A DNA stretch of 64,000 nt from Stictocephala bisonia (taxonomy: Eukaryota > Arthropoda > Insecta > Hemiptera > Membracidae). The notes beneath the pieces were generated by a model. It was not told where the DNA came from, did no database searches, and was given only the letters and a program-made list of their open reading frames with translations. Position numbers and translations under genes: made by a program. The stretch covers positions 1 through 64,000 of the forward strand of contig JAQJVL010002627.1 in assembly GCA_035578905.1 (NCBI GenBank), read 5' to 3'. Below, piece by piece: positions 22,095 to 32,565 of the stretch; positions within the stretch are counted from its first letter, which is position 1, and every line of letters begins with the position of its first letter.

Positions 22095-22990
22095 TGAGGC
22101 AAGTTTGTAAAGTAAGTACTGTTATGAAATCCGCCGTTATAGCCCTGCGGTTGGTGTTCACGCTGATTACTACTATCTGTTGGCAAGCCACAGCCGCTTT
22201 TAACGGGACCGTTCGACTGTATTTAAGGTCACTTAATACTGTTTAAAATTCCTCCTCCGATAAAAAATGCTGTCGACTGTGAATTATGCGCTGTGTAAGT
22301 TTTCACAACGCTAAGGGCTTGAAAGCAGCTGACATTCATTGTGAGTCTGTCACCGTGACAGTTTGGTTTTAAAAACCTAACCATCGTGATTCTAATGCTC
22401 TAGGAATGTGAGAGGACTGGTTCAACATTTGTTTTTGTGATTCTTTGTGAGCATTTTGGGAACCTAGCTTGAGTAAAACTCTCGGTACTTCAAACGTTAT
22501 GTCACAATTTCGTAAATCGCACTTGACATTTGAAGAAACACTACATTACGATGCAGTTGTAAAGTTTTCACAGACTTTTTCAACAATGTTTTGCACCAAG
22601 TCATCAATAATGAGTTAAGGTTTCCCACTTCGTTCCTCATCATGCACATTCGCACGGCTACCTTAAAAGCTCTCGTCCATTTCCATACCATCCCATAACT
22701 CATTCTGTTTTGTCATTAAACTTCACAGATCTCTCGATGAATGTCAGCTGCTTTCATGCCTTTAGCGTTACGAAAACTTAGCACAATATTTACTGCACAG
22801 TTGGCAGTACTTTTAATCGAAGGAGGAATTTAAAACGGTCATAAGCGACCTTAAATACAGTTGAACTGATCCATAACAGCGGCTGTGGTTTGCCAATAGA
22901 TAGTAGTACCCAGTGTGCCGTCGCTGAACACCGACTGCTGCGCTAATGCGGCGGGATTCCAAAATGGCACTTACTTTAAAAACATGTCTC
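22095..22990. pseudogene. Head-to-head pair of mariner fragments (foldback)
   Basis: About 250-bp arms (22095-22345 and 22735-22990) are reverse complements, each containing a mariner 5' end and N-terminal coding sequence (FRNAKGMKAADIHREICEV on the minus strand). The minus-strand copy continues leftwards at 22703-22497 into MSYGMVWKWTRAFK and further family-like sequence to SSAIYEIV, corresponding to the mariner helix-turn-helix domain (MSDGMVRKWxRAFK...). The catalytic domain is absent. Confidence 0.7.
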
Positions 22991-23479
22991 GTAGAAGACG
23001 TAGTTTTTGTTTAGCATATTTTTGTTTATTTACACTTTCTTCTCCCTCTCTTTGTGTAGTTTGAAAATGGTTTTCAACTATGAAGGACGTGGAGCATTAT
23101 TTCTTTACAATCTGAGCTTGTCAAGGATGAGCATAGATTGTCACATAGTAAGGGATTGGTAGTTACATACTACATTACATACCCACATTAGGTAAAGTTA
23201 GAACAATACAAATCTTTAAAATTGATTAAACAATCAGGATTAATAATAAATAATAGATGTAATGTATAATGCCTTCTAATTACACACTACTATGCAAAAT
23301 GAGTCGAAAATGTTATTACATCAGTTTTGCTAAAACACATACAGTATTGAAGTACAACAGTTAGAATTGCGTTAGTTAGGTAATTTTTTAGTTTATGGAA
23401 CTTAACAAAGCACGGCACCATGCTCAGTCCTACATCGCTCTCATACATTGGTAGTATGAATCTCGACCCTTCTGTTTTC

Positions 23480-25080
23480 TTTGTTTATGTTTTTGCACAC
23501 ATGGCACTCACCCTTAGCAGTCTTCTATTTTTCTGATGACGGCACGAGCTTTGGGAAGTGGCGCTGGGCCTAGCCTCACTGGAATATCACCATCTGATGG
23601 CTTGTCTCCTTTAGGTTTCTAATGAGGTTCCATATTTGTTTCTAGTAGTTGCCAAACTACTTCTGATTGGAATTGTTGCAGATAAGGTTTCTTCCCTGTG
23701 TGACATAAGTATATAGCATGTGCAACTAAAAGAGATGTCCAAAATATGGAAATAAATTTTTTGTATCATCTAATGGTTCGGCGTACATATTCTACATTAT
23801 ATCAGATCTGTCATCAACCCTTATATTATGATCGTAGTCATTCACACAATTTGGTTTTATAATCAGTAATTTTGATTTTCTGTCCAATTTTTCAGTACTT
23901 GTCTTTGTAATCTGATGTTAACAAGACAACTTTCTGTTTATTGATTCACCTTACTGCCACATATGTACCAGCATTTTTTACTTCTCACTCACTTACTTCA
24001 AGATCTTCTACAAACTGGTACATGCCTATCATTTTATATTTTACAATCCCACAACCATTGGTTTTGTGTCCATGCCAATACTTAAAAGAGATGGGGACTG
24101 GCATAACAGTTGTCAAAGTTTAGGCAGTGTCCTTAATTCATGTACTTTTGAAGTAGAGTTGTAACAATTGCTGGCGAAATTACAATATTTTATGTATCTT
24201 AGTAGTCATTTCTTTCCCTATATACACTTAGCCATTGAAAATATAACCAGTTCATAGTCATACAAGAAATAAATATAACTTGATTTCATATCTACTGTTT
24301 TGAAAGTATGAACATTTTGAAACCCATTTTGTAAAGTAACAACTTTCATCTATACATTACTTTCTGAAAGGCTTGAAACTGCAAGAAAATATGGCCTAAA
24401 AATGTCAACAACATCTTCTATTTTATTTAGCTTTCCATGAGCAAGTGGTTGAGAACCGGTATTGACTGAAAAGTGCAATAAAAGTAACATATTCAATTAC
24501 TGATCCCTAGACATACATTTTGACTGAACAATAATAATCTTCCTGTGCAATTTTGTGTTTTAAGGACCATCAGTAATGTAGTTGCCAAAAATAACTTCAT
24601 TTCTTTTTTTGTGACTGAGACACAGTGTTTTAGTCAAGATTCTTTAGCAAGCATGTTGGTGCATGGTGCAAGCAATATACTAAAAATGTTTATTTGTTTC
24701 TGAATCAAGTAAACATAGTACTTTGTGGTTTATAATTTTTTTTAAAACTAATCAACTTAAAAACATCATCTGTGAACGTATCTGAACCAACTATTCCACT
24801 TTACGAATTATCAAATCCAAAAACTTCAGTAGTGAATTCAGTTAAACTCGTTTCATGTGGATATTTAGTTTTTTGTGTGCTAATATAACTATTTTTAGGA
24901 ATAATATTAGATTTTTGTTTTTGCCCTCTCTCAATCTTCTTCATTTTTACATTTGTTAGTAGTACGCCGCTTTAAATTTACCTTTCTTGTTCTCAGAACA
25001 TTGTGTTCCACAGTGGCGTCAAGATCGTATGGCTCATGTAATACAATACCACTTCATCTTTATCAAGGAGATCTGTCTCT
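23480..25080 (-). pseudogene. Decayed piggyBac transposase
   Basis: Minus-strand frames give fragments of a DDE_Tnp_1_7 transposase. About 24130-24040 reads VMPVPISFKYWHGHKTNG. About 23860-23800 reads KPNCVNDYDHNIRVDDRSD, corresponding to the K-P-.-V-.DYN..M.GVD.SD block that carries the third catalytic Asp. About 23790-23690 reads RRTIRxYKKFISIFWTSLLV followed by HAIYLCHTGKKPYLQQFQSE. Many stops and frameshifts are present. It is older than the three other full-length piggyBac copies to the right. Confidence 0.65.
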
Positions 25081-25663
25081 GATTGTGCTTTGATGGTTGT
25101 TGTGAGGGGTCAACATCTACGTTGTCGACACCTTCAGATTAATGTGAAAAGAGATAAATGCCTCAAATAAATTCTGAACAAGCAAGTCCAAAAATAACCT
25201 AATTTTATGGTTCTTTCAGATCATCTTTCATTATGAAGTGATACCAACAAACTAAATTAACTTACATTTTTTACCAAACAAATACATTATTTACTCACAA
25301 CACCAAATGTACACTAACTTAAAATCATATAAGGTATAAAAGGATAGAATATAAAAGAACACTATAATTAGCACAATGCAAATACAAATCACTCATTCCA
25401 ATATAATAAATCAAACGGAAATTTATGGATATTGCAACCATAGATAGCGGTGTCATCCATTGTACCTCTAAAACTTGCTAGAGAGAGTGAGATTGTAATA
25501 GTTCATGTACAAAACTGCTAGATTACATGACTACCTTATTACACAACTTTATTGACGGCAACACATGGATCAGTATGTTGGGTACGGCTATATCTATGGT
25601 TGTAGCGGTGAGGGATCAACACACTCAAACGTACAAGTATGGTTGCTGTGGTCAATAGGTTAA

Positions 25664-26486
25664 TCACTAGTCTTGGAACATACATAGATATTCAACTTAT
25701 ATATTATTGTTTTACATATCTACATTTTACCTAATCATCTACATATCCATTGTGATTGTATCACTACTATATATCGGTTTCCAAAAGTTTAATTTTTCTA
25801 GTATCACCGTACTCATAGACAAGTAATGTTGCTTTTCTGGTAAAATGTGCTACTTTTCCTTAGTGCGCTACTAACTTAAGGGTAAACTCCCATCTCTTAT
25901 CTTTTTCGAGATTTTTTCGTTGCTATTCCTTCTGTAAGTTCTTTTAAGATCTTGTATTCTTCATATGCCCAAATCTATCATAGTCACCTACTCTATTCTT
26001 TAATCAATTATAATGACTGTGTTACAGGAGATGTTCTGATTTAAAATCTGTTCTCATACAATCATCTAGCAATTCTTACTGTAAAAGTAGTTTTTGGTTT
26101 TCTACTTTTGTCATGTATCTATTTTTTGTATAGTTTTGAAATCAAAATGTTATGATTAACACAATCAAATGCATTGAATAAAAGACTAAGAAATCCATCA
26201 GTTACTCTCAACACACAGTCAGCAACGTCACTATTGCTTTATTAGTGTCAAGTTTTTTTTTTTACAAAATCAAAATTGTGATTGAGTTTAGACTATTATT
26301 TTCTAAGAACTTGATAAGATGAGATTGTACTACTTTCTCTAAAACGTTTTTAAAACATGGAAGTACTGATGTGTGGAGAACTGGAGGATAATTTCCATTT
26401 TCTTTTTTAGACCTCCGAAGGGATTATGTAAGAAAATTTAAGTTTCAGTAGGAAAATGCTTTAATTGTTTGATGTTTATATTACAG
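25664..26486 (+). other. Lis-1 intron, no feature recognised
   Basis: AT-rich intron sequence ending with the acceptor TATATTACAG at 26477-26486. Confidence 0.5.
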
Positions 26487-26664
26487 TGTCCTGCAGTGCA
26501 GACTTATCCATCAAGCTATGGGACTTCCAACAGACATACCAGTGCATCAAGAATATGCATGGCCACGATCACAATGTTAGTGGTGTCACCTTTGTTCCTA
26601 ATGGTGATTTCATCATATCCTCCTCCAGGGACAAAACCATCAAAATGTGGGAAGTTGCCACAGG
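26487..26664 (+). CDS. Lis-1: Lis-1 exon: WD2 end and WD3
   Basis: Joined to the previous exon it reads [20 protein letters not shown], then [20 protein letters not shown] and ...[16 protein letters not shown]. It holds the WD dipeptides of repeats 2 and 3 and the GHDHNV turn. It enters at phase 1 and leaves at phase 2; donor CAGG/GTATGT at 26665. The Val in [10 protein letters not shown] is Ala in most LIS1 proteins. Confidence 0.97.
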
Positions 26665-27139
26665 GTATGTATCTTCAGTTAAACTTCTTGACAGTGTACT
26701 GTACTCTAAAGTTAGCTATGAAAAAAACTTAATGTATGTAGTGAAAAAAATGAACCACATTTTATGGTTTTAAATGACATTAACAAAACAGCATTGATAT
26801 GTTGAATAGTCATTTTTTACTGGAAAGATTTATTAGTGTCCCTGCTTATTTAAAGTTGAACTTACAAATTTATTTTTCATCTAACTTAATAATAGAATCA
26901 CTGAAATGAATTTGTCAACATTAGCTGTATAAATTCTCATACTCTTCTCCATGACTTCAGTTGTTGTTGTTCAGTCCTACTTCAGTTATAGGCAGTTACC
27001 AAGGGGCTAGGTATTACTGCTTTCAATACAATGTTTCATGAATGCTTTACAGTCACATCGGCTCCTGCAACTTGTGTGTATCTTATGCAGCTGGCCGGGC
27101 CTGCGCCTACCGCATATGTATCAGGATTCCTAGTCATTG
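26665..27139 (+). other. Lis-1 intron, no feature recognised
   Basis: AT-rich intron sequence up to the left arm of the large foldback that follows. Confidence 0.5.
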
Positions 27140-28432
27140 TAGTCTGGTGCTGACCATTTTGAAACAATCAAAATTAAGAACACCATGAAACTTGGTGAAA
27201 GGAGGAGAAATACTGTACTGAAATCGGAAAAAATTAACTCAAGGCAATCGGAGGTCCGGTACAGGGAAGGGGGTGGACTTTTAGGGGTTGAACATGCTTT
27301 TTTACGATTTCAAGGGAAACTTCACGTCGTATTGAAAAAAGTTAAATACAAAAGTTGTGGATAATCTAATAATGTACAACTTTTATCAAAATATTTATTT
27401 AAAACTTTTTTACTAAACCGAAAAAAGAGTCTAAACTTTAACCGAAAAGTTGAAACTTAAAAGATCATTTTGTTTTAACTTGCGACCCATCATTTTTTTT
27501 GTTGAATCGTTTACCTTCAGATAGTGAAATAAAAATGCATAGTTATTTGAAAAAATGCTCCGAAAATGCAAAAAACTGAAAAACTTGGTTTTTAAATATG
27601 ATTTTACGAGTTATAGCCCGAAAGTTTTATTTATTTATATAAATTTACATCTAAATTTATTGAAAAACATAGAATTTGACGTAAAATTAGTAAATAAACT
27701 GGATAGGTAAGGACTTGAAAAGGCAAAGTTGTTGAAACGGGGTGAAATTGCAGGGGGTCAAGATTATTTTTCACGATTTCCTGCGAAAGTTGATCTCGTA
27801 TCGAAAGAAATTAAAAGAAAAGTTGTAGAAAATAAAAATATGTAAAAGTATACATTTAAGGATTTAAAGTATACATATTTAATAAATAATTTAAAATTTT
27901 GAACAAAAATTCGATTCGAATAATGAAATTTTGAAATCACGTTTTTGCACTATCACATGAGTTTCTCTCGTTATTTATGAAAAATCTTTTCATTCAATAT
28001 TAATATTTTATTACATTTCTGTATAAAAAAATCACAGGTTAATTTCAACAAAAAACGGTATATTTTGACTGAATTTCACTAAAAACAATTCATTTTTAAA
28101 GGAGAAAATGAAAGAAAACTAAAAAATCGGTTTTTCCAATTTTCTTGAAAATTTTGAGGTTTTGTCAAAAAATGTAAAATACAAAAGTTTTATATATTTT
28201 TACTTTCTACAAATTTTTAATTTTTTTTTCGGTACGTGGTCAACTTTCGCAGGAAATCGTGAAAAACAATTTCATCCCGTTTGACCAACTTTGCCTCTTC
28301 AAGTCCTTACCTATCTAGTTTATATATTAATTTAACATCAAACTCTGTTTTTCAATAAATTTAGATGTAAATCAAAAAAATAAATAAATCTTTTGGGCTA
28401 TCATTTGAAAAATCATATTTAACCTCTTAACG

Positions 28433-29465
28433 ACCACGCTCGCATATATGCGAGCGACGCAATGTCCCGCCCGTGGGCCAGCATATACGCGAGCGCGTGT
28501 ATAGGGATCTTATTTCCGGGTGCTGCGGTGTCATAGACTATCGTATTACTTCATTTTTGGTACGAAAGTATTCGGGAAACTTCGGCCTTTCTCGTAGTGT
28601 ATTTTGTTTTTGACTCCGGGTGATTAAATCTCTGCGTGCATTTAATTTCTAAGTCGCGCCAGCTGACACGAATTCTGTTGTGCTGTTTGCCGCCAATGTG
28701 GTGTAGCTGAATGTAAACAAAGTGAAATGGCGAAACGTAAACTGTGTGTTGATGAAATCCACGAGTATTTTAGTCGTGATGACTTATGTCTATCGGTGAA
28801 AGTGATTTTATTTCAGACATTTCTTCTTCAACAGTGAACAATTCAATAAATGAAGTAAATGAAAACGTTATTCCAGGCCCGTCTGGAGATGGGATGGAAC
28901 TACAACTGTTTCAGAGAGCATATGTATTAGATGAAGGTAGGAGTATAAATAACAGAAATGTAACTTTTAGGCCTATTGGAAGGTTTGACCAAACCAATGA
29001 CATACTTAGGCCTACATTGTGCCAAGCTTCCAAAACAAAAGAAAAAAATTGTATTCCCCTGGAAACATGATAAATAATGGTTGAATACCACACCCTTTGT
29101 CAATTTCAGAGTAAGTTTATCAAATAAAATTAGATTTTTAGTAATTATAATGTTCCGTAACATTATAAACAACCATTTTATAAGTACTCTTACTGTATGT
29201 TAATTTTAAAAATAAATATTTTTTTATTGTTTTATTGTATTTTATTGTTTTATTACCTGAATAAGTACCTAAAAAGTACAGTTTATTTTTATAAAATATG
29301 GTAACTTTCACTCTTTAAAACATTAAAAATTAAAAGTTTCAAATAAAATACTTTATTTATTTATTCAAGGCTTAAATACAAACATATGTTTGAATACCTA
29401 TTTTTCCTTAAAAAACCTGGTCTGGGGGGGGTGGACAGCTGATAAAAAACTCAGCTGTTAAAGGG
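28433..29465 (+). mobile_element. piggyBac deletion derivative with N-terminal transposase fragment
   Basis: Flanked by TTAA (28429-28432 and 29466-29469), with tips CCTCTTAACGACC and (inward from the right) CCCTTTAACAGCTG. It splits the foldback arm cleanly. At 28727 an ATG opens MAKRKLCVDEIHEYFSRDD; one frame over, 28786-29070 continues SIGESDFISDISSSTVNNS, then VIPGPSGDG, the acidic N-terminus typical of piggyBac transposases. The catalytic domain is deleted. The left tip contains the inverted motif CTCGCATATATGCGAG. Confidence 0.85.
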
Positions 29466-29578
29466 TTAAAAATCAAGTTTTTTTGCATTTTCTAAGCATT
29501 TTTTCTAAAGAATCATGTATTTTTTTTTTTATTATTTCACTATTTGAAAGTAAACAATTCAACAAAAATAATGGTTGT

Positions 29579-30779
29579 ATATTTTAATCCTAGATAACAA
29601 ATCCTGGCACTTCGCGTGCTATTTTCAAATGTATACGCAAATCGAAATTAGACACGTTGCGTGCCTTTTTGTAAAACTCAATAAAATATATGTTTATCAT
29701 AAAGCAAGCACAACAAAATTTGTACCAATCGACGCAGAATGTTCTGTTCTGTACATTTCATATTTTTAATAATTTTTTATACAATTTTATAAACGTAAGA
29801 ATAAAATAAAAATATGCAATTTGAAATTCCCACTCAATTCCCACCCGGCAGGGGGTCGGGAGTGGGAGAAATGACCGATGTTTGTCGCATAACTGTACAA
29901 TAACCAATACTCGGAAACAGATGTAAAAACTGTCAGTCTGCAGTGAATGAAATACTCTAGCCAACAAAACAAATTGCAATGTTGTAGGTGCTTTGGTTGT
30001 TTTACAAAAATGTTTTTGTATACCCTTGTTTGCGTGTTCTTTCAAAAGCCAGTATTGGTGTGGTACAACCTGTTGTAAAAAGTTGTAATAAATAAATTAT
30101 TTATTGCGATATAAACAAATAAAACATTGGGTAGAAAGCCACAAAGTTCTTGCATCGGTTGGTTCCGTCTTGATGAAATTTTATGCTGTAAGTTGGCAAT
30201 GGTTACGTGACAACAACGATGTTGAAGAGCGGCCGTCAGTTTACGTGTAGCCATCTTTGTTTATACACAACGCTCTCTCGACCGCTCGTATTTACCATAA
30301 TAAGTGGAGTGAATTAAAATGAAAGTGTAGTATAGTGAATAGTGTATTGTAGTTCATATATAATATATTTTAGTGGAAATGACAGTGCATAAAAGGAAAT
30401 TAGTTTTAGGCATTGTTCAACAAGCCCTACCACTAATCAACATTACATTATATTTTATAAAAGCACTAGAACTTCAAAATCATGATAATAACAATCCTTC
30501 ATACAAATAATGCAATATAGGGCTAAAAACAGGCTGAAGAACTAAGAGTGAGTAAAATATTTAATTTTTTTTTTTTTTTTTTTGTATTAATTTTTCATCC
30601 ATTTATATAATTTATGTGTAGGTATTTGCCTAAACATTTATTTTTTATCCAATTTGATCAAATAAGACATGTAAAAATATGGTATTAATTTAGCATTCTC
30701 ATAATAATCTAAGATCTTGAAAAAAAAATAGTATGTATTATTTGTGTTCGCTCAAAATGACGCTTTTGTTTTATTTGTC
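29579..30779. other. Unassigned insert sequence with one interspersed repeat copy
   Basis: Contains the minus-strand copy (about 29790-30050) of the repeat described at 14815-15060. The remainder (30051-30779) is AT-rich with a GC-richer patch around 30200-30290 and a T16-18 run near 30570. No gene is recognised. Confidence 0.5.
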
Positions 30780-31703
30780 GACAACAATACAACGTAGTAT
30801 ATTAATATCATCATCAAAACTTTATTTCTGTCATGAATATAATTATTTTTTTTTATATTTCTATTCAGACATATCTGTTTTATCAGTTTTTGTTCTCAGA
30901 AAAAAATCCTAAAAAATGCTACTATTTTATACCATGATTACAATATGCACAACTTTTGGTGTTATAAATTTTATACTTTTTGGAATATATTTTACATTTT
31001 CTTGTAGCTAATAGATTGTACTAATATAATACATGTAGCAAAATATCATAAAAAATTATACATACTCCTTTTTTATGGATTGTTATGTAATTTTTCACAT
31101 AATTTTACGTTGCCATGATAAAGTTTTTATTTTCCCCAACAAACTAAAAATATAAAACTTTGTATATGGGTACAATATGACAATTTTTTCTAAACAACTT
31201 TTTCTTGTTTAGTCAATGGTAATTTTTTAGAATTTTTACATGTACTATTTGATTACATACAATGATCATACTGTAACATACTGCACATTTTCATTTTTGT
31301 GTTTTATGTAAACAAACAGTTAAAAAAAAAAAACTAGTAGTTAATATAAAATGTAACAACATATTATTATAGTGCACATAATAATAATCAATTTGGCTAT
31401 CTTGGAATTATTTACAAACATATTTTAGTGCTCCTAAGGTGGGTTATAAGTTATAATTTACGTACAACATTTTTAACATTTTTTCAATCTTCTAGACAGT
31501 AATTATTTACTATTTGTTGTTGTAAGTTTTGATGGTAGTATGTGAAAGTACAGTTCTTGATAAGAAAAGCGAAATGATAAAATTGACATTTGGAGCATAT
31601 TTAGGATTTGTTATGATTTTTACAAAAAAAGCTTGCGAAGCACTGAAAAGAAGTACTTTGCAGTCGGGAGTTCAAATGGGCCACCTAGTATTCACCATCT
31701 AGG
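30780..31703 (+). repeat. Copy of the 11.8-14.6 kb foldback family (spacer end plus right arm)
   Basis: About 80% similar, in the same orientation, to about 13450-14275. Shared blocks include ACATTTTCTTGTAGCTAATAGA, GGCTATCTTGGAATTATTTACA and TTTGGAGCATATTTAG. It stops abruptly where the SINE begins. This shows the family is dispersed. Confidence 0.85.
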
Positions 31704-31707
31704 GTTG

Positions 31708-31919
31708 GAGCGGCCGTAGATAAGGGGCTAGGGCGCTGGTTTGCCACGCTGCCGGTCCGGGTTCGATTCCCGATGTGACCACTAGTAGATTTTGCCCTGC
31801 CGCTCCCGTGGTTCGGAAGTCACGTAAAGTCGTTGGTCTCCAGGTTAAGTGTTAGAGAGGGCTCCTTAGCCCATACTTCGCCTGGTAAAATAAGACAGTC
31901 TTTAACTTTTTTTTTTTAA
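31708..31919 (+). mobile_element. tRNA-derived SINE
   Basis: About 210 bp with internal RNA polymerase III promoter elements. A perfect B box GGTTCGATTCC lies at 31760-31770. About 40 bp upstream is an A-box-like stretch (TAAGGGGCTAGGGCGCTGG). A tRNA-unrelated body follows (CCGTGGTTCGGAAGTCACG..., GAGGGCTCCTTAGCCC), then a T-rich 3' end (31908-31919) that could also terminate Pol III. It is not a functional tRNA gene: no complete acceptor stem pairing is seen. Confidence 0.75.
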
Positions 31920-32565
31920 CTTTTAGGGTTAAATAGTGATGGGTTGGTTCCTTTTTTTTCGATTCCGGTTCCAGTTCGGTTCTATACTGAAATCGGTTCT
32001 CGGTTCTAATTACTTTTTGAGAAAGTCATAGAAAATTTTTCTAATGCCTTTGCCAGTGAATCAACAAATTATGTGGAATCAGTCAGTAAAAACAGTGCAT
32101 AGTATTTTGACGATTTCTCCAATATGAAGTATAATACACCCTAAAAATCTATAAAATGACATACAATATTTCCAATAACTAGAGAATTGGTAACATTTTA
32201 TTTATTCTCAGGGCATGATTATTTACACTTTTTGCACAAAAAAGTACTTACTTTAAATTTACAAAAGTATACAATTTAGCTAAATGGAATATAATGCTCA
32301 AATTAGTATGCAATTGAAATGTATCTTGAGGAAATTACAAAACTTATAAGCCTAGACAAAATTTTAAAATAACCTACCATTTTATTTCTGGTTTAGTAAT
32401 AAAACTTATTAAAAAACAAATCACAACACTTGATTGAAATTACCATAACTAAATTGAGGTTGATGTAAATTGTAGTATGTTAAAAATAAACAACAAAAAC
32501 AAATAACAAAAACAAAAATAAAATTAATTTAAAAAAATACATTTATTAACCATTGAAAAAAACTA

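Larger units (their letters stand above)
21534..25659 (-). mobile_element. Old piggyBac element (probable limits), carrying nested insertions
   Basis: Decayed transposase sequence on the minus strand (about 23480-25080) lies between TTAA-flanked tips CCCCTTAACTGCTGC (left) and CCTATTGACCACAGC (right, read inward). The tips match at about 10 of 15 positions. The nested hAT MITE (21660-22072) and inverted mariner pair (22095-22990) would be later insertions. The limits are inferred from the weak tip match; the transposase identity is firmer. Confidence 0.5.

Noticed and set aside
31708..31780. Functional tRNA gene
   Set aside because: The B box is perfect, but I see no pairing acceptor stem or proper anticodon arm, and the sequence continues into a SINE body.
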